From Acidobacteriota bacterium (GTDB taxonomy: Bacteria > Acidobacteriota > Vicinamibacteria > Vicinamibacterales > UBA2999): DNA of 64,000 bases. The stretch spans positions 248,001-312,000 of the forward strand of contig CANKJK010000001.1 of assembly GCA_947482665.1 (NCBI GenBank), read 5' to 3'. The notes beneath the pieces are model-generated. The model did no database searches, had not been told where the DNA came from, and saw nothing but the letters and a program-made list of their open reading frames with translations. A program made the position numbers and the translations under genes. Below are positions 38,187-46,162 of the stretch, piece after piece (within the stretch, counting starts at the first letter, position 1; each line of letters starts with the position of its first letter).

Positions 38187-38852
38187 ATGACTATGACACT
38201 GCCACGTCGCCGTTTCTTTGTGACCGCTGGGCTGGGGGCTGCTGGTGCCCTCGCCCCGTCCCTCGTGCCCCTGGGCGCCGCGCAGCAGGCACCCTCGCGG
38301 GACGACGCCGTGCTTCGGCACGTGGGCCGCGAGATGGCGCGGCTGTACACGCTGACCCGTTCGACACCGCTCTACGCCGAGCACTATCTGACGCTGGCCG
38401 CGAACCTGCGCCTGCTCGCGATGGTCTATCCGGACATCCGGCAGGCGGCCCGGACGCCCAGACCACCACACGATCACACTGCCCATGCGCGGCGAGTGGA
38501 GGAGGTTCGGACGCACCTGGGCATCGATATCTCCGGCGAACCGGAGCCCGCCCCGCTCTCGGGCGCCGAGGACGCCCGTGTGCGTGCACAGCTGGCCAAG
38601 GAGGGCTTTGGTCCGACGCTGCTGCGGATGGCCGATGCCGCCGAGACACGGGCGGCACAGGTCGCCAGGAATGGTGGGGCGGCGCCGTATCGACATGTGC
38701 AATCTGGCTTGTGGTGCACACTGCAGCCGGCGGTCCAGACGGCCAGCTACCTCGTCTGCACGAGCTATGCAGCGAGCATTGGCGGGGCACAGGCGCTCAC
38801 CGCGTGCTACGTCTCGCAGGTGGTGGTGATAATCTGGCAGTGGTTCTGCTGA
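38187..38852 (+). CDS. Tat-exported protein of unknown function
   Basis: A 221-residue protein I do not recognise. It begins with a twin-arginine signal (PRRRFFVTAGLGAAGA) likely cut near LGAAQQA. The mature part is mostly helical, with Arg/Ala-rich helices, and ends in a hydrophobic stretch with Cys residues (TACYVSQVVVIIWQWFC). AGGAGGA eight bases before the ATG is among the best ribosome-binding sites in the window; a second ATG two codons later is possible. It overlaps the next small gene by four bases (ATGA). Confidence 0.65.
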   Translation: MTMTLPRRRFFVTAGLGAAGALAPSLVPLGAAQQAPSRDDAVLRHVGREMARLYTLTRSTPLYAEHYLTLAANLRLLAMVYPDIRQAARTPRPPHDHTAHARRVEEVRTHLGIDISGEPEPAPLSGAEDARVRAQLAKEGFGPTLLRMADAAETRAAQVARNGGAAPYRHVQSGLWCTLQPAVQTASYLVCTSYAASIGGAQALTACYVSQVVVIIWQWFC

Positions 38853-39067
38853 TGGCCAGATCCCAACGCATGTCGCGGGTGGCGCTGCTGGTGTGCCTCG
38901 CCCTGTCCGCCCTTCCACATCACGTGTTTCCCGGACACGCCTGGGTGCGCCCAGTCGAACTCGTCGCGCTGGTGATGGTGCTCACCCTCCTGACCGTTCA
39001 GATGCGGGAGAGCGATCGGCAGGGTCCGTATACCAGCCATCGCGGCACGCTGTACGAGAGGAAGTAA
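38852..39067 (+). CDS. small membrane protein
   Basis: A 71-residue protein. Two hydrophobic segments (about 8-25 and 35-49) are joined by a short HHVFPGHAW loop, followed by a polar tail (MRESDRQGPYTSHRG). The ATG overlaps the stop of the Tat-exported protein and a terminator follows, so the two form a two-gene operon. No family is recognised. Confidence 0.5.
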   Translation: MARSQRMSRVALLVCLALSALPHHVFPGHAWVRPVELVALVMVLTLLTVQMRESDRQGPYTSHRGTLYERK

Positions 39068-39074
39068 CCGGCAC

Positions 39075-39095
39075 AAGGGGGCTTCGGCCCCCTTT
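39075..39095 (+). terminator. intrinsic terminator
   Basis: AAGGGGGC, a TTCG tetraloop and GCCCCCTT form a perfect 8-bp stem followed by TTT. It lies just after the small membrane protein gene and before ppa. Confidence 0.7.
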
Positions 39096-39124
39096 CCCGC
39101 GCAGATCCGCTGTGCCCGGCATGG

Positions 39125-39130
39125 GATAAT
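39125..39130 (+). promoter_or_regulatory. -10-like box GATAAT for ppa
   Basis: GATAAT ends eight bases before the ppa ATG, with no Shine-Dalgarno between. A leaderless or nearly leaderless mRNA is implied. Confidence 0.45.
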
Positions 39131-39138
39131 CGATCTAC

Positions 39139-39699
39139 ATGCATCCTTGGCACGACGCTTACCTGGACGACACGTCCATTGAAAAGTCCTTTCCCGCGAT
39201 CATCGAGATTCCGAAAGGGAGCAAGAACAAGTACGAGTTGGATAAGGAGACGGGCCTGCTTCGCCTGGACCGTGTGCTCCACAGTGCCGTGCACTATCCG
39301 GCGGACTACGGCTTCATCCCGCGCACCTACTGCGACGACGGCGACCCGCTCGACATTCTGGTGCTCAGTCAGGAACCGGTGTTTCCGCTGACGATTGTCG
39401 AGGCGCGCGCCATCGGCGTGATGCGGATGCGGGACGAGAAGGGCATTGACGACAAGATCATCGCCGTCAGCGTGCACGATCCCGCTGTCTCCCACTACAT
39501 GGACAAGGATGAGCTGCCACCCCACGAACTGCGGCAGCTGCAGCGGTTCTTCGAGGAATACAAGGCGCTCGAGCACGAGACCGAAGTGGTGGTCGAGGAG
39601 TTCCTTGGGCCGGTCGATGCGATCCGCATCCTTCGGGACTCGCTGGACCTCTATCGCAAGCTGCGTCGCGGCGAACTGCGCACGGCGCCGCTCGTCTAG
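39139..39699 (+). CDS. ppa: inorganic pyrophosphatase
   Basis: A 186-residue family I (soluble) pyrophosphatase. The metal signature DGDPLDILVLSQ is present, with KSTYELDKE-type text seen as KNKYELDKETGLLRLDRVL and YPADYGFIPRTYCDDG. It pulls biosynthetic reactions forward by removing PPi made by the synthetases and polymerases. ATG 39139 is preceded by a terminator, so it is a single-gene unit. Confidence 0.95.
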   Translation: MHPWHDAYLDDTSIEKSFPAIIEIPKGSKNKYELDKETGLLRLDRVLHSAVHYPADYGFIPRTYCDDGDPLDILVLSQEPVFPLTIVEARAIGVMRMRDEKGIDDKIIAVSVHDPAVSHYMDKDELPPHELRQLQRFFEEYKALEHETEVVVEEFLGPVDAIRILRDSLDLYRKLRRGELRTAPLV

Positions 39700-39749
39700 G
39701 GGGTCGCCGCGGCCACCCGAGGAGGGGGCGAGTCCGTGTGTGGGGTGAG

Positions 39750-39824
39750 TGGAGCGGGAGACGGGGATCGAACCCGCGACATCAAGCTTGGGAAGCTTGC
39801 GTTCTACCGCTGAACTACTCCCGC
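39750..39824 (-). tRNA. tRNA-Gly (CCC)
   Basis: Seventy-five bases with an encoded CCA. Acceptor GCGGGAG/CTCCCGC, D-arm with AGCGGTAGAA, anticodon stem CAAGC/GCTTG around TTCCCAA (anticodon CCC, reads GGG), T-arm CGGGG-type stem with TTCGATC loop. All stems pair. Confidence 0.95.
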
Positions 39825-39895
39825 AGTCCGGTAGGTGCCCGTCCATTCTAGCGGCGGTCCCTGAGCGACGCAAACCCGGAGTCGGCTGGTACTCA

Positions 39896-40122
39896 GCGCG
39901 GGGCGTCGGGGATCCGGCTGCGTGGCGCTGCTGCGCACACCGGACAAGTCCACCTCCAGCGAACCTGTCGCATCCGGACGGGGCCCCGTCGACGCCCGTC
40001 GCCTGACAGTTCGACGGGTCCCACCGTCGACACCCCATCCGGCGCCTGCGGTGCACTTGTCGTGCGCAGTAACGGTGTGCTCCGCAATTGCGCCTCGCAG
40101 CCGGATCCCCGACACCCCGCGC
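39896..40122. repeat. 227-bp nested palindrome
   Basis: Outer arms 39896-39928 and 40090-40122 pair over 33 bases with two mismatches. Further in, 39935-39942 pairs with 40073-40080, 39943-39954 with 40050-40061 (one mismatch), 39974-39993 with 40026-40042 (one small bulge), and a terminal hairpin is at 39995-40001/40012-40018. It fills the 324-base gap between tRNA-Gly and the next gene. No target-site duplication or transposase is seen. Confidence 0.8.
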
Positions 40123-40148
40123 GTTGGCCGCGCGGGAGATACTTACGC

Positions 40149-40337
40149 ATGCCCAAGAAGGCCGGCACCCGCACGGCACCCTCGAAGAAGCGGCGCAAGC
40201 CGAACATCCGGTATGTGACGCCCGCTCACCGCGAAGAGCGGGCCGTCGACGAGGATGCGGCGGAACGGCTCCGCCGCGAGCTGAAGCACACGGTGGCCGG
40301 GAAGGGGAAGCCCCCGTCCGGTACTACCCTCGGATAA
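40149..40337 (+). CDS. small basic protein
   Basis: A 62-residue protein, Lys/Arg-rich at the N-terminus (KKAGTRTAPSKKRRKPNIRY) and mixed-charge helical after that (DEDAAERLRRELKH). It could bind nucleic acid, but no family is recognised. GGGAGA lies about 10 bases before the ATG. Its 3' end overlaps the convergent phosphohexomutase gene by 14 bases. Confidence 0.45.
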   Translation: MPKKAGTRTAPSKKRRKPNIRYVTPAHREERAVDEDAAERLRRELKHTVAGKGKPPSGTTLG

Positions 40338-41676
40338 GGGCGAGCACCTCGTCGCGCCGGCGCTCCATCTCGGCGGCGGTAGCGGCCTCGAGGTTCAGGC
40401 GGAGGAGTGGCTCCGTATTGGACGGACGCACATTGAAGTGCCAGTCCGGATACTCGATCGAGATGCCGTCCATCTTGGTGATGACCGCATCCGCGTAGCG
40501 TCGTTCGATGGCCTCGAGACGCGCCGGCACCTCGGCCATGCTGGGTAGCGCGGTGTTGATCTCGCCGGAGATGAAGTAGCGCTCGCGGTAGGGCGCGAGC
40601 AGTTGACTCAGGGACTTGCCCTTCATCGACATCAGCTCCAGCATGAGCAGCGCCGGGATGAAGCCGTTGTCGGCATAGGCGAAGTCTCGGAAGTAGTAGT
40701 GCCCGGTCACCTCGCCGGCGAAGATTCCGTCAACCTCGCGCATCCGCGCTTTGATGAAGGCGTGCCCGACGCGGTTCATGACCGCGGTGCCGCCAAGTCG
40801 GGCCACGGTGTCCTTCACGGCGTGGCTGGCGCGCAGGTCATAGACGATGGTCGACCCGGGGTGCTTCAACAGAAAGGCTTCGGCCAGGAGCGCCGTCACG
40901 AAGTCGCCCGGGATGAACGCGCCGTCGCCGTCGATGAAGAAGCATCGGTCGGCGTCACCGTCCCAGCAGATCCCGATGTCTGCGCCCGTCTTCAGCACTG
41001 CCTCGGTGGAGTCCACCCGGTTCTCTTCGATGAGCGGGTTGGCTTCGTGATTCGGAAATGTGCCGTCCGGGGTGAAACAGAGCCGCGTGGTCGTGCAGGG
41101 GAGGCGGTCGAAGAGACGCGGCGCCACAAGGCCGCCCATGCCGCTGCCGGCGTCGAGCACGACGTTGAACGGCGTGATCACGGCCGGGTCGATGAACTGC
41201 AGGACGCGTTCGACGTAATCATCGAGGACGGTACGCGACGTTACGGCGCCACGACGGGACGGCGTGGGGAAGGCGCCACTGGTGACCATCGCCTGGATCT
41301 CGCCGATACCCGCGTCGGCGCTGAGGGCGCGCGCCTGCTCACGAATCATCTTGATGCCGTTGTACTTGCCCGGGTTGTGCGAGGCCGTGATCTGGGCGCC
41401 ACCCTGAAGGCCGTCGCGGATGCTCGCGAAATAGAGCATGTCGGTCGCCATCATGCCGTAGTCGATGACGTCGGCTCCCTGCAGGCACGCGCCCTCGATA
41501 AAGGCGGCGGCAATCGAGGGCGACGACACGCGCATGTCGCGCGAGACACCTATCTCAGTGGCGCCGAGGTAGGCGACAAAGGCGCGGCCAATGTCGCGCG
41601 CCACGTCCTCGGTGATCTCCGTCGGATAGACGCCGCGGATGTCGTAGGCCTTGAAGATGTTGGGATTGACAGGCAT
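40324..41676 (-). CDS. phosphomannomutase/phosphoglucomutase
   Basis: A 450-residue alpha-D-phosphohexomutase converting hexose 6- and 1-phosphates for sugar-nucleotide synthesis. The phosphoserine loop is ITASHNPGKYNGIK, the metal loop is CWDGDADRCFF, the sugar loop GEVTGHYYF, and the phosphate-binding end RPSNTEPLLRLNLEA. The N-terminus NIFKAYDIRGVYP is typical of ManB/AlgC-type enzymes. ATG 41676 overlaps the stop of the nucleotidyltransferase gene (TAATG), so the two form an operon making GDP-mannose or a similar product. Confidence 0.92.
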   Translation of the reverse strand: MPVNPNIFKAYDIRGVYPTEITEDVARDIGRAFVAYLGATEIGVSRDMRVSSPSIAAAFIEGACLQGADVIDYGMMATDMLYFASIRDGLQGGAQITASHNPGKYNGIKMIREQARALSADAGIGEIQAMVTSGAFPTPSRRGAVTSRTVLDDYVERVLQFIDPAVITPFNVVLDAGSGMGGLVAPRLFDRLPCTTTRLCFTPDGTFPNHEANPLIEENRVDSTEAVLKTGADIGICWDGDADRCFFIDGDGAFIPGDFVTALLAEAFLLKHPGSTIVYDLRASHAVKDTVARLGGTAVMNRVGHAFIKARMREVDGIFAGEVTGHYYFRDFAYADNGFIPALLMLELMSMKGKSLSQLLAPYRERYFISGEINTALPSMAEVPARLEAIERRYADAVITKMDGISIEYPDWHFNVRPSNTEPLLRLNLEAATAAEMERRRDEVLALIRG

Positions 41677-42728
41677 TAGCGGCTGTACTCGGAGATATGG
41701 GAATCGGTGCCGAGCGTCAGCCCGGTGACAGTGGCGTGCGCGCCGACGCGGCTGCCCGTGGCCAGCACGGTATCCGTGACGCGGGCCTCGGGTCCGATCA
41801 CGGTGGCAGGCCACAGGATGCTGGTGCTGACGATGGCACCTGATTCCACGACGGCGTCACGGCCGATGACAGCGTGTGGACCGACGGTGGCACCGGGGGC
41901 GATCCGAGCGCCGGTGTCGATGAAGCAGGGCCCGGTGATGGTGGCAGCCGGGTCGACCGCCGCCCCGGACGCAATCACGATCCGGTCTCCGCCCGGGGTG
42001 GGAAACGGCGCCGCGTCGAAACGGCCGTCCATGATGTCGCGGTGGACCTGCCGGTAGGCCGCAGGGGTGCCGATGTCGAGCCAATAGCCGCGATAGGCAT
42101 AGGCCACGAAGGTCTCGCCGCGCTCCACCAGGGAGGGGAAGTAGCCGCGCTCGATGGAGTACGGCTGGCCGGCAGGAATCCGGTCAAACGTGTCGGGCTC
42201 GAGCACGTAGATGCCCGCGTTGATGAGGTCCGTCGTGATCTGGGATGGATCAGGCTTCTCTACGAAGCGCTGCACGTTGCCGTCGCCGTCTGTTTCGACG
42301 AGACCGTAGGCAGAGGGGTTGTCGACCGGCGTCAGCACGATCGTCGCCTTGGCCTTGCGCTCCCGGTGCAGCCGGATGACTGCCGCGAGGTCGATCTGCG
42401 TCAGGACGTCGCCGTTAAAGACCACCACGGTCTCGGTCAGGCCCTCCGCCGCGAAGCGAATCGCGCCGCCCGTGCCGAGGGGTTCAGGCTCGGTGACGTA
42501 TCGGATGCGGATGCCTGCCTCTGAGCCGTCTCCGAAGACCTGCTCAATGCGGTCGGGCCGATAGTTCAGGCTGAGCCGGACCTCATCGATCTCCGGCACG
42601 AGCTTCAGCCGGTCGAGCTGGTAGTGGAGGAACGGACGGTTGAAAATTGGAACGACGGGCTTGGGCGTCTGAAGGGTGAGGGGGCGGAGACGCGTGCCCT
42701 GGCCGCCCGCTAGAAGAATCGCTTTCAT
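41676..42728 (-). CDS. sugar-1-phosphate nucleotidyltransferase (GDP-mannose pyrophosphorylase-like)
   Basis: A 350-residue enzyme. The nucleotidyltransferase signature LLAGGQGTRLRPLT leads the N-terminal Rossmann-like domain, with VFNGDVLTQIDL and FVEKPDPS further on. From about residue 255 a left-handed beta-helix is built of hexapeptide turns (AAVDPAATITGP, GATVGPHAVIGRDAVV). This layout fits mannose-1-phosphate guanylyltransferase or glucose-1-phosphate nucleotidyltransferases. Pairing with the phosphohexomutase favours GDP-mannose; the base specificity is not provable here. Confidence 0.85.
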   Translation of the reverse strand: MKAILLAGGQGTRLRPLTLQTPKPVVPIFNRPFLHYQLDRLKLVPEIDEVRLSLNYRPDRIEQVFGDGSEAGIRIRYVTEPEPLGTGGAIRFAAEGLTETVVVFNGDVLTQIDLAAVIRLHRERKAKATIVLTPVDNPSAYGLVETDGDGNVQRFVEKPDPSQITTDLINAGIYVLEPDTFDRIPAGQPYSIERGYFPSLVERGETFVAYAYRGYWLDIGTPAAYRQVHRDIMDGRFDAAPFPTPGGDRIVIASGAAVDPAATITGPCFIDTGARIAPGATVGPHAVIGRDAVVESGAIVSTSILWPATVIGPEARVTDTVLATGSRVGAHATVTGLTLGTDSHISEYSR

Positions 42729-42739
42729 GCCAGAGAAGG

Positions 42740-42745
42740 ATGATA
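42740..42745 (-). promoter_or_regulatory. -10-like box TATCAT for the nucleotidyltransferase
   Basis: TATCAT on the - strand ends 11 bases before the ATG at 42728. Confidence 0.4.
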
Positions 42746-42773
42746 CGTCACCGGGACGGTCCGGCCGTATCGC

Positions 42774-42792
42774 CTACGGTAGAATGCCGTAG
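42774..42792 (+). promoter_or_regulatory. pgsA -10 box inside a small inverted repeat
   Basis: TAGAAT (42780-42785) ends 10 bases before the pgsA ATG. It is flanked by CTACGG (42774-42779) and CCGTAG (42787-42792), a 6-bp dyad centred on the box, which could be an operator. Confidence 0.45.
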
Positions 42793-42795
42793 CCC

Positions 42796-43407
42796 ATGAA
42801 CCTCCCGAACGCACTGACGCTCGTGCGGATGTTTCTTGTGCCGCTGCTCGTCGTCGTGCTCCTGACGGAGTTCGAGGGCCGGCTCGTGCTCGGGCTGCCC
42901 AAGGAGCTCGTGGGGGCGGCGATCTTCGGGCTCGCCTCGGCCACCGACTGGCTTGACGGGCACCTCGCCAGACGGCGACGTCAGGTGACGGCCCTGGGCG
43001 AGATGCTCGACCCACTCGCCGACAAGCTCCTGACCTCGGCGGCGTTCATTTCCCTCGTGCAACTGGGCGCGGCGCCGGCGTGGATTGTGGCGCTGATCAT
43101 CGGCCGGGAGATTGCGGTCACGGCGCTGCGCAGCGTGGCCAGCGCGCGCGGCATCACGATGCCGGCCTCAAAGCTGGGAAAGTTCAAGATGGCGTCGCAG
43201 GTGGCGGCCATTCTCATGCTGATGGTGGGTTGGGGACCGCTCCCGTGGTTCCGGCCGATCGGCGAGGTCACCCTGTGGGTGGTGGCGGGCGCGGCGCTGG
43301 TCTCGGCCGTGGACTACTACCGCCGCTTTCAGAAGCTGACCAGCGAACCGGTCGCCGATATCCCTGTGGCCCGCAAGCGAGACGCCGGGGAGCGCAGGGC
43401 CGGTTAG
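42796..43407 (+). CDS. pgsA: CDP-diacylglycerol--glycerol-3-phosphate phosphatidyltransferase
   Basis: A 203-residue inner-membrane enzyme that commits CDP-diacylglycerol to phosphatidylglycerol and cardiolipin. The CDP-alcohol phosphotransferase motif D-G-x2-A-R-x8-G-x3-D-x3-D is intact (DGHLARR ... GEMLDPLADK). About five hydrophobic segments span residues 8-175. The C-terminal ~25 residues are basic. The stop overlaps the next convergent gene by four bases. Confidence 0.94.
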   Translation: MNLPNALTLVRMFLVPLLVVVLLTEFEGRLVLGLPKELVGAAIFGLASATDWLDGHLARRRRQVTALGEMLDPLADKLLTSAAFISLVQLGAAPAWIVALIIGREIAVTALRSVASARGITMPASKLGKFKMASQVAAILMLMVGWGPLPWFRPIGEVTLWVVAGAALVSAVDYYRRFQKLTSEPVADIPVARKRDAGERRAG

Positions 43408-44213
43408 CGGGCCGGTACGGGCGCGACAGGGGCGCGGCGGCGCGGGATTTCTGTCCGCTGGCCCGCGTAATCGCCCGTCATCAGCGCCGTACTGGCGCTG
43501 AGTACCCGCAGGGTCGAGGCTTCTGCGCCGACGGCCACCGCGACCGCTTCACCCGCCTCAAAGAGGAAGTTCTGCGGTGCCCGCCTGTCGTGGTACAGCA
43601 CAAACCGCGCTCCTGGCTGGACGCCCTGGCTGCTGCCCCGGTCGATCAAGAAGGCATCACCAGCCGCAAAGCTCGACCGTCCGTCGAGCCCCGTGGCAAT
43701 GCGGGCGTAATCACCGCGCTTCGGCTCAAGATCCCGAACGTCACGAGCCGGCACGGCCGGCACCTGCAGCGGAGCGAGTTCGTCGCCAGGGGTGATCGTG
43801 GTGCAGGCGTGGGTAATGGTGGCGAGCGAGAGGTCTTCGTCCACGGCGTAGACGGTGAGCCATCCGGTCGTGTGGACGACATTGCGGCTCGCCGGGCGCT
43901 TCTTCGTGGGGGCGGGCACAGGACGCCGCGTGTAGAACTCCTGGCCGACCGTGACGCCCTGCCGCTCGCCGGCGTTGATGGTCACCAGGTCACCGGGGGC
44001 ATAGGCTAGGCGCACGACGGGGGCCTGGCCACCGGAGATGCGGAGGGGCTTCAGGGCGGAGGCGCGTTCGGGAACGTCAGCGGGTGAGGGCGCGCACATC
44101 AGGGAGACCTGGTCAGGGTCCAGACCAGAAGGTCTGGGAGCCGGGGCGTGCTGTGCGGCTGGCAGGCCTGTCACGGCAATGACAATTCCGAATGTGCAAA
44201 CGAGACGACGCAT
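43404..44213 (-). CDS. exported protein of unknown function
   Basis: A 269-residue protein with a signal peptide (hydrophobic 5-18, cut near LPAAQ). It has two similar segments built on the pattern GDLVTINAGERQGVTVGQEF and GDAFLIDRGSSQGVQPGARF, the small beta unit (G-x-GV-x-G-x-x-F) seen in FlgT and other envelope proteins. This suggests two copies of one domain. It is followed on the - strand by pgsA on the opposite strand and preceded by bamD. Confidence 0.65.
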   Translation of the reverse strand: MRRLVCTFGIVIAVTGLPAAQHAPAPRPSGLDPDQVSLMCAPSPADVPERASALKPLRISGGQAPVVRLAYAPGDLVTINAGERQGVTVGQEFYTRRPVPAPTKKRPASRNVVHTTGWLTVYAVDEDLSLATITHACTTITPGDELAPLQVPAVPARDVRDLEPKRGDYARIATGLDGRSSFAAGDAFLIDRGSSQGVQPGARFVLYHDRRAPQNFLFEAGEAVAVAVGAEASTLRVLSASTALMTGDYAGQRTEIPRRRAPVAPVPAR

Positions 44214-44241
44214 GACACGGCTCCTTCCGGCCGGGCCGGAG

Positions 44242-45054
44242 TTACTTGGGCGTCGCGGGGGCCTGGGCGAGATCGAACGACTTCCTGGCCTCAGGCACCA
44301 GCGGGCTGTTCGGATACTCCTTCAATAAGCGATCCAGATACGGGACCGCCTCGGCCTTCTTGTTGGATCGGAGCAGCGACTCGGCCATGTAGTAGTAGAC
44401 CGTGTCGCGGCCAGTGAAATCCGGGTCCGCGGCCAGCACCTCGCGGAAGCGCTGGATGGCACCGGGGTACCACCGGCGGGCCTTGAAATAGAAGATGCCC
44501 ACATTGACGGAGGCCTGCGTGAGGCGGTCCTTTGCCGCGCGGGCGTTGGTGCGCACTTCGGCTGCCATCGGTGAGGTGGGATACCGCTCGAAGAAGAGGT
44601 CAAACTCCTTGATGGCCTCCCGAGTTTCGGTCTGATCCCGCTCGGCGGTGCGCATCTTCCCGAAGTGGCTCATCGCGATCTTGTATTGGGCGTAGTCGGC
44701 CCTGGGATGCGTTGGGTAGAAGCTGAGAAACTCGCGGTACTCGTTGACCGCCAGCACGAGCGATTCGGTGCTGTTCTCGCCCAGGTACGTATCGGCCACG
44801 CCGAGCTTGGCGTCGGGGCGATACGGGCTCTGGGGGTACCCGTCGACGAGGCGCTGGTAGTAGGTGCGGGCCTTCGACCAGCTCTTGTCTTTGGCTTCCT
44901 CGTTGCCGCGCTGGAACAGGTACTTGTCGGCCTCCTCGATGCCTTGCGGAATGATGTTCTTCTTCTTGCCGCAGGCGGCAGTCGTGAGCCCCGTCGCGGA
45001 GAGTGCGACGAGGGCGAGGCAGGCGAGGACGGGAGCGAGCGGGCGCTTGGTCAT
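44242..45054 (-). CDS. bamD: outer membrane assembly lipoprotein BamD
   Basis: A 270-residue TPR lipoprotein of the BAM complex that folds outer-membrane proteins. A lipoprotein signal ends at Cys28 (LTTAAC). Tetratricopeptide repeats run to the end; family text YYQRLVDGYPQSPYRPDAKL and EFLSFYPTHPRADYAQYKIA are typical. The ATG at 45054 overlaps the stop of the thioesterase gene (ATGA). It is the clearest sign of a Gram-negative envelope here. Confidence 0.88.
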   Translation of the reverse strand: MTKRPLAPVLACLALVALSATGLTTAACGKKKNIIPQGIEEADKYLFQRGNEEAKDKSWSKARTYYQRLVDGYPQSPYRPDAKLGVADTYLGENSTESLVLAVNEYREFLSFYPTHPRADYAQYKIAMSHFGKMRTAERDQTETREAIKEFDLFFERYPTSPMAAEVRTNARAAKDRLTQASVNVGIFYFKARRWYPGAIQRFREVLAADPDFTGRDTVYYYMAESLLRSNKKAEAVPYLDRLLKEYPNSPLVPEARKSFDLAQAPATPK

Positions 45055-45473
45055 GGCGTAGCTATCAGCATGGCACGGACCCGCTCCGGCAGGCGACACG
45101 GCCGGCCCGACGTATCCAGTGCACAGTGAACCGTATGCCCGGCGACGGCCAGGCTCATAGACGGTAAGACGATCTCGTAGTCAAAACGGACTCGAACCGG
45201 GGAGAGGAGCGTCCCCCGGGTCCGGATGTCCAACTCGTCATCGTACCGTGCCGGCTGGCGGTATTCGCAATGGGCCTCGATGACGGGGAGCGACACCCCC
45301 TCGGCTTCCAGTTCCCGGTAGCTCCAGCCGGCCTGGCGGAGCCAGTCGGTCCGGCCGACCTCGAACCATACAAAGTAGTTCGCGTGGTAGACGACCCCCA
45401 TCTTGTCCGTCTCGGCATAGCGGACGCGCACCGAGGTGCGCCGGACGAGCGTGCCCGGGGACAGCGTGCTCAC
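45051..45473 (-). CDS. YbgC/FadM-type acyl-CoA thioesterase
   Basis: A 140-residue hot-dog fold protein. The catalytic Asp region is YAETDKMGVVYHANYFVWFE. Such enzymes hydrolyse short or long acyl-CoA thioesters, sometimes beside the Tol-Pal or phospholipid genes. The GTG start overlaps the rpe stop by four bases, and bamD overlaps its end, making an rpe-thioesterase-bamD operon. Confidence 0.88.
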   Translation of the reverse strand: MSTLSPGTLVRRTSVRVRYAETDKMGVVYHANYFVWFEVGRTDWLRQAGWSYRELEAEGVSLPVIEAHCEYRQPARYDDELDIRTRGTLLSPVRVRFDYEIVLPSMSLAVAGHTVHCALDTSGRPCRLPERVRAMLIATP

Positions 45474-46162
45474 CGCGGAAGGGCCACCGTGCCAGCGGCC
45501 CGCAGCGCCGCGACGGCGGCTGCCGGGTCGGGGGCGCCATAGACGGCGTTGCCCGCGACGATGATGCGGGCGCCTGCCTCGACCACCTGGCCGATGTTGT
45601 CCAGGACGACGCCGCCATCAATCTCGATGGGGATGGGGCGTCTCGAGCGTGCGAGGAGGTCCGCGACGCGGCGTAGCTTGTCCAGGCTGTTCGGAATGAA
45701 GGACTGTCCGCTGAAGCCGGGGTTCACGGACATGACCAGCACGAAGTCGAGGTCGTCCAGGACGTCCTCAAGAGCGATGGCTGGCGTGGAGGGCGTGAGC
45801 ACGGCGCCGGCCAGGGCGCCAGTGGAGCGGATGAGCGCCAGTGTCCGCTGGAGATGCGGCACGGTCTCAACGTGCACGGAGATCATCGCGGCCCCGGCCC
45901 TGGCGAAGTCGTCGATGAAGCGGTCCGGTTGCTCGATCATGAGGTGCACATCGAGCGGGCGAGTCGCGACCGAGGCGAGCGACTTCACAACCGGCACACC
46001 AATCGTGATGTTCGGGACGAAGTGGCCGTCCATCACATCGACGTGAATCAGGTCTGCGCCGCCGCGTTCCACGGCGGCAACATCGCGGCCGAGATGCGCG
46101 AAGTCAGCCGAGAGGACTGACGGCGCAATCTGGACAGCCGTCGTGGAGAGGGATGCGTTCAT
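45470..46162 (-). CDS. rpe: ribulose-phosphate 3-epimerase
   Basis: A 230-residue TIM barrel of the pentose phosphate pathway, interconverting ribulose and xylulose 5-phosphates. Metal and catalytic residues are in APSVLSADF, HVDVMDGHFVPN, DVHLMIE, SVNPGFSGQSF and EIDGGV. Its place after the PASTA gene mirrors the def-fmt-rsmB-(kinase)-rpe cluster of many bacteria. It overlaps the PASTA gene's stop (ATGA). Confidence 0.95.
   Translation of the reverse strand: MNASLSTTAVQIAPSVLSADFAHLGRDVAAVERGGADLIHVDVMDGHFVPNITIGVPVVKSLASVATRPLDVHLMIEQPDRFIDDFARAGAAMISVHVETVPHLQRTLALIRSTGALAGAVLTPSTPAIALEDVLDDLDFVLVMSVNPGFSGQSFIPNSLDKLRRVADLLARSRRPIPIEIDGGVVLDNIGQVVEAGARIIVAGNAVYGAPDPAAAVAALRAAGTVALPR

Noticed and set aside
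37967..38851. Long + frame ahead of the small membrane protein
   Set aside because: Out of frame with the Tat-signal gene, which has the signal peptide and the ribosome-binding site; only the part from 38852 looks real.
39749..40006. Open frame beginning MERETGIEPATSSLGS
   Set aside because: It reads through the tRNA-Gly gene on the opposite strand and into the palindrome; this peptide is a well-known false call over tRNAs.
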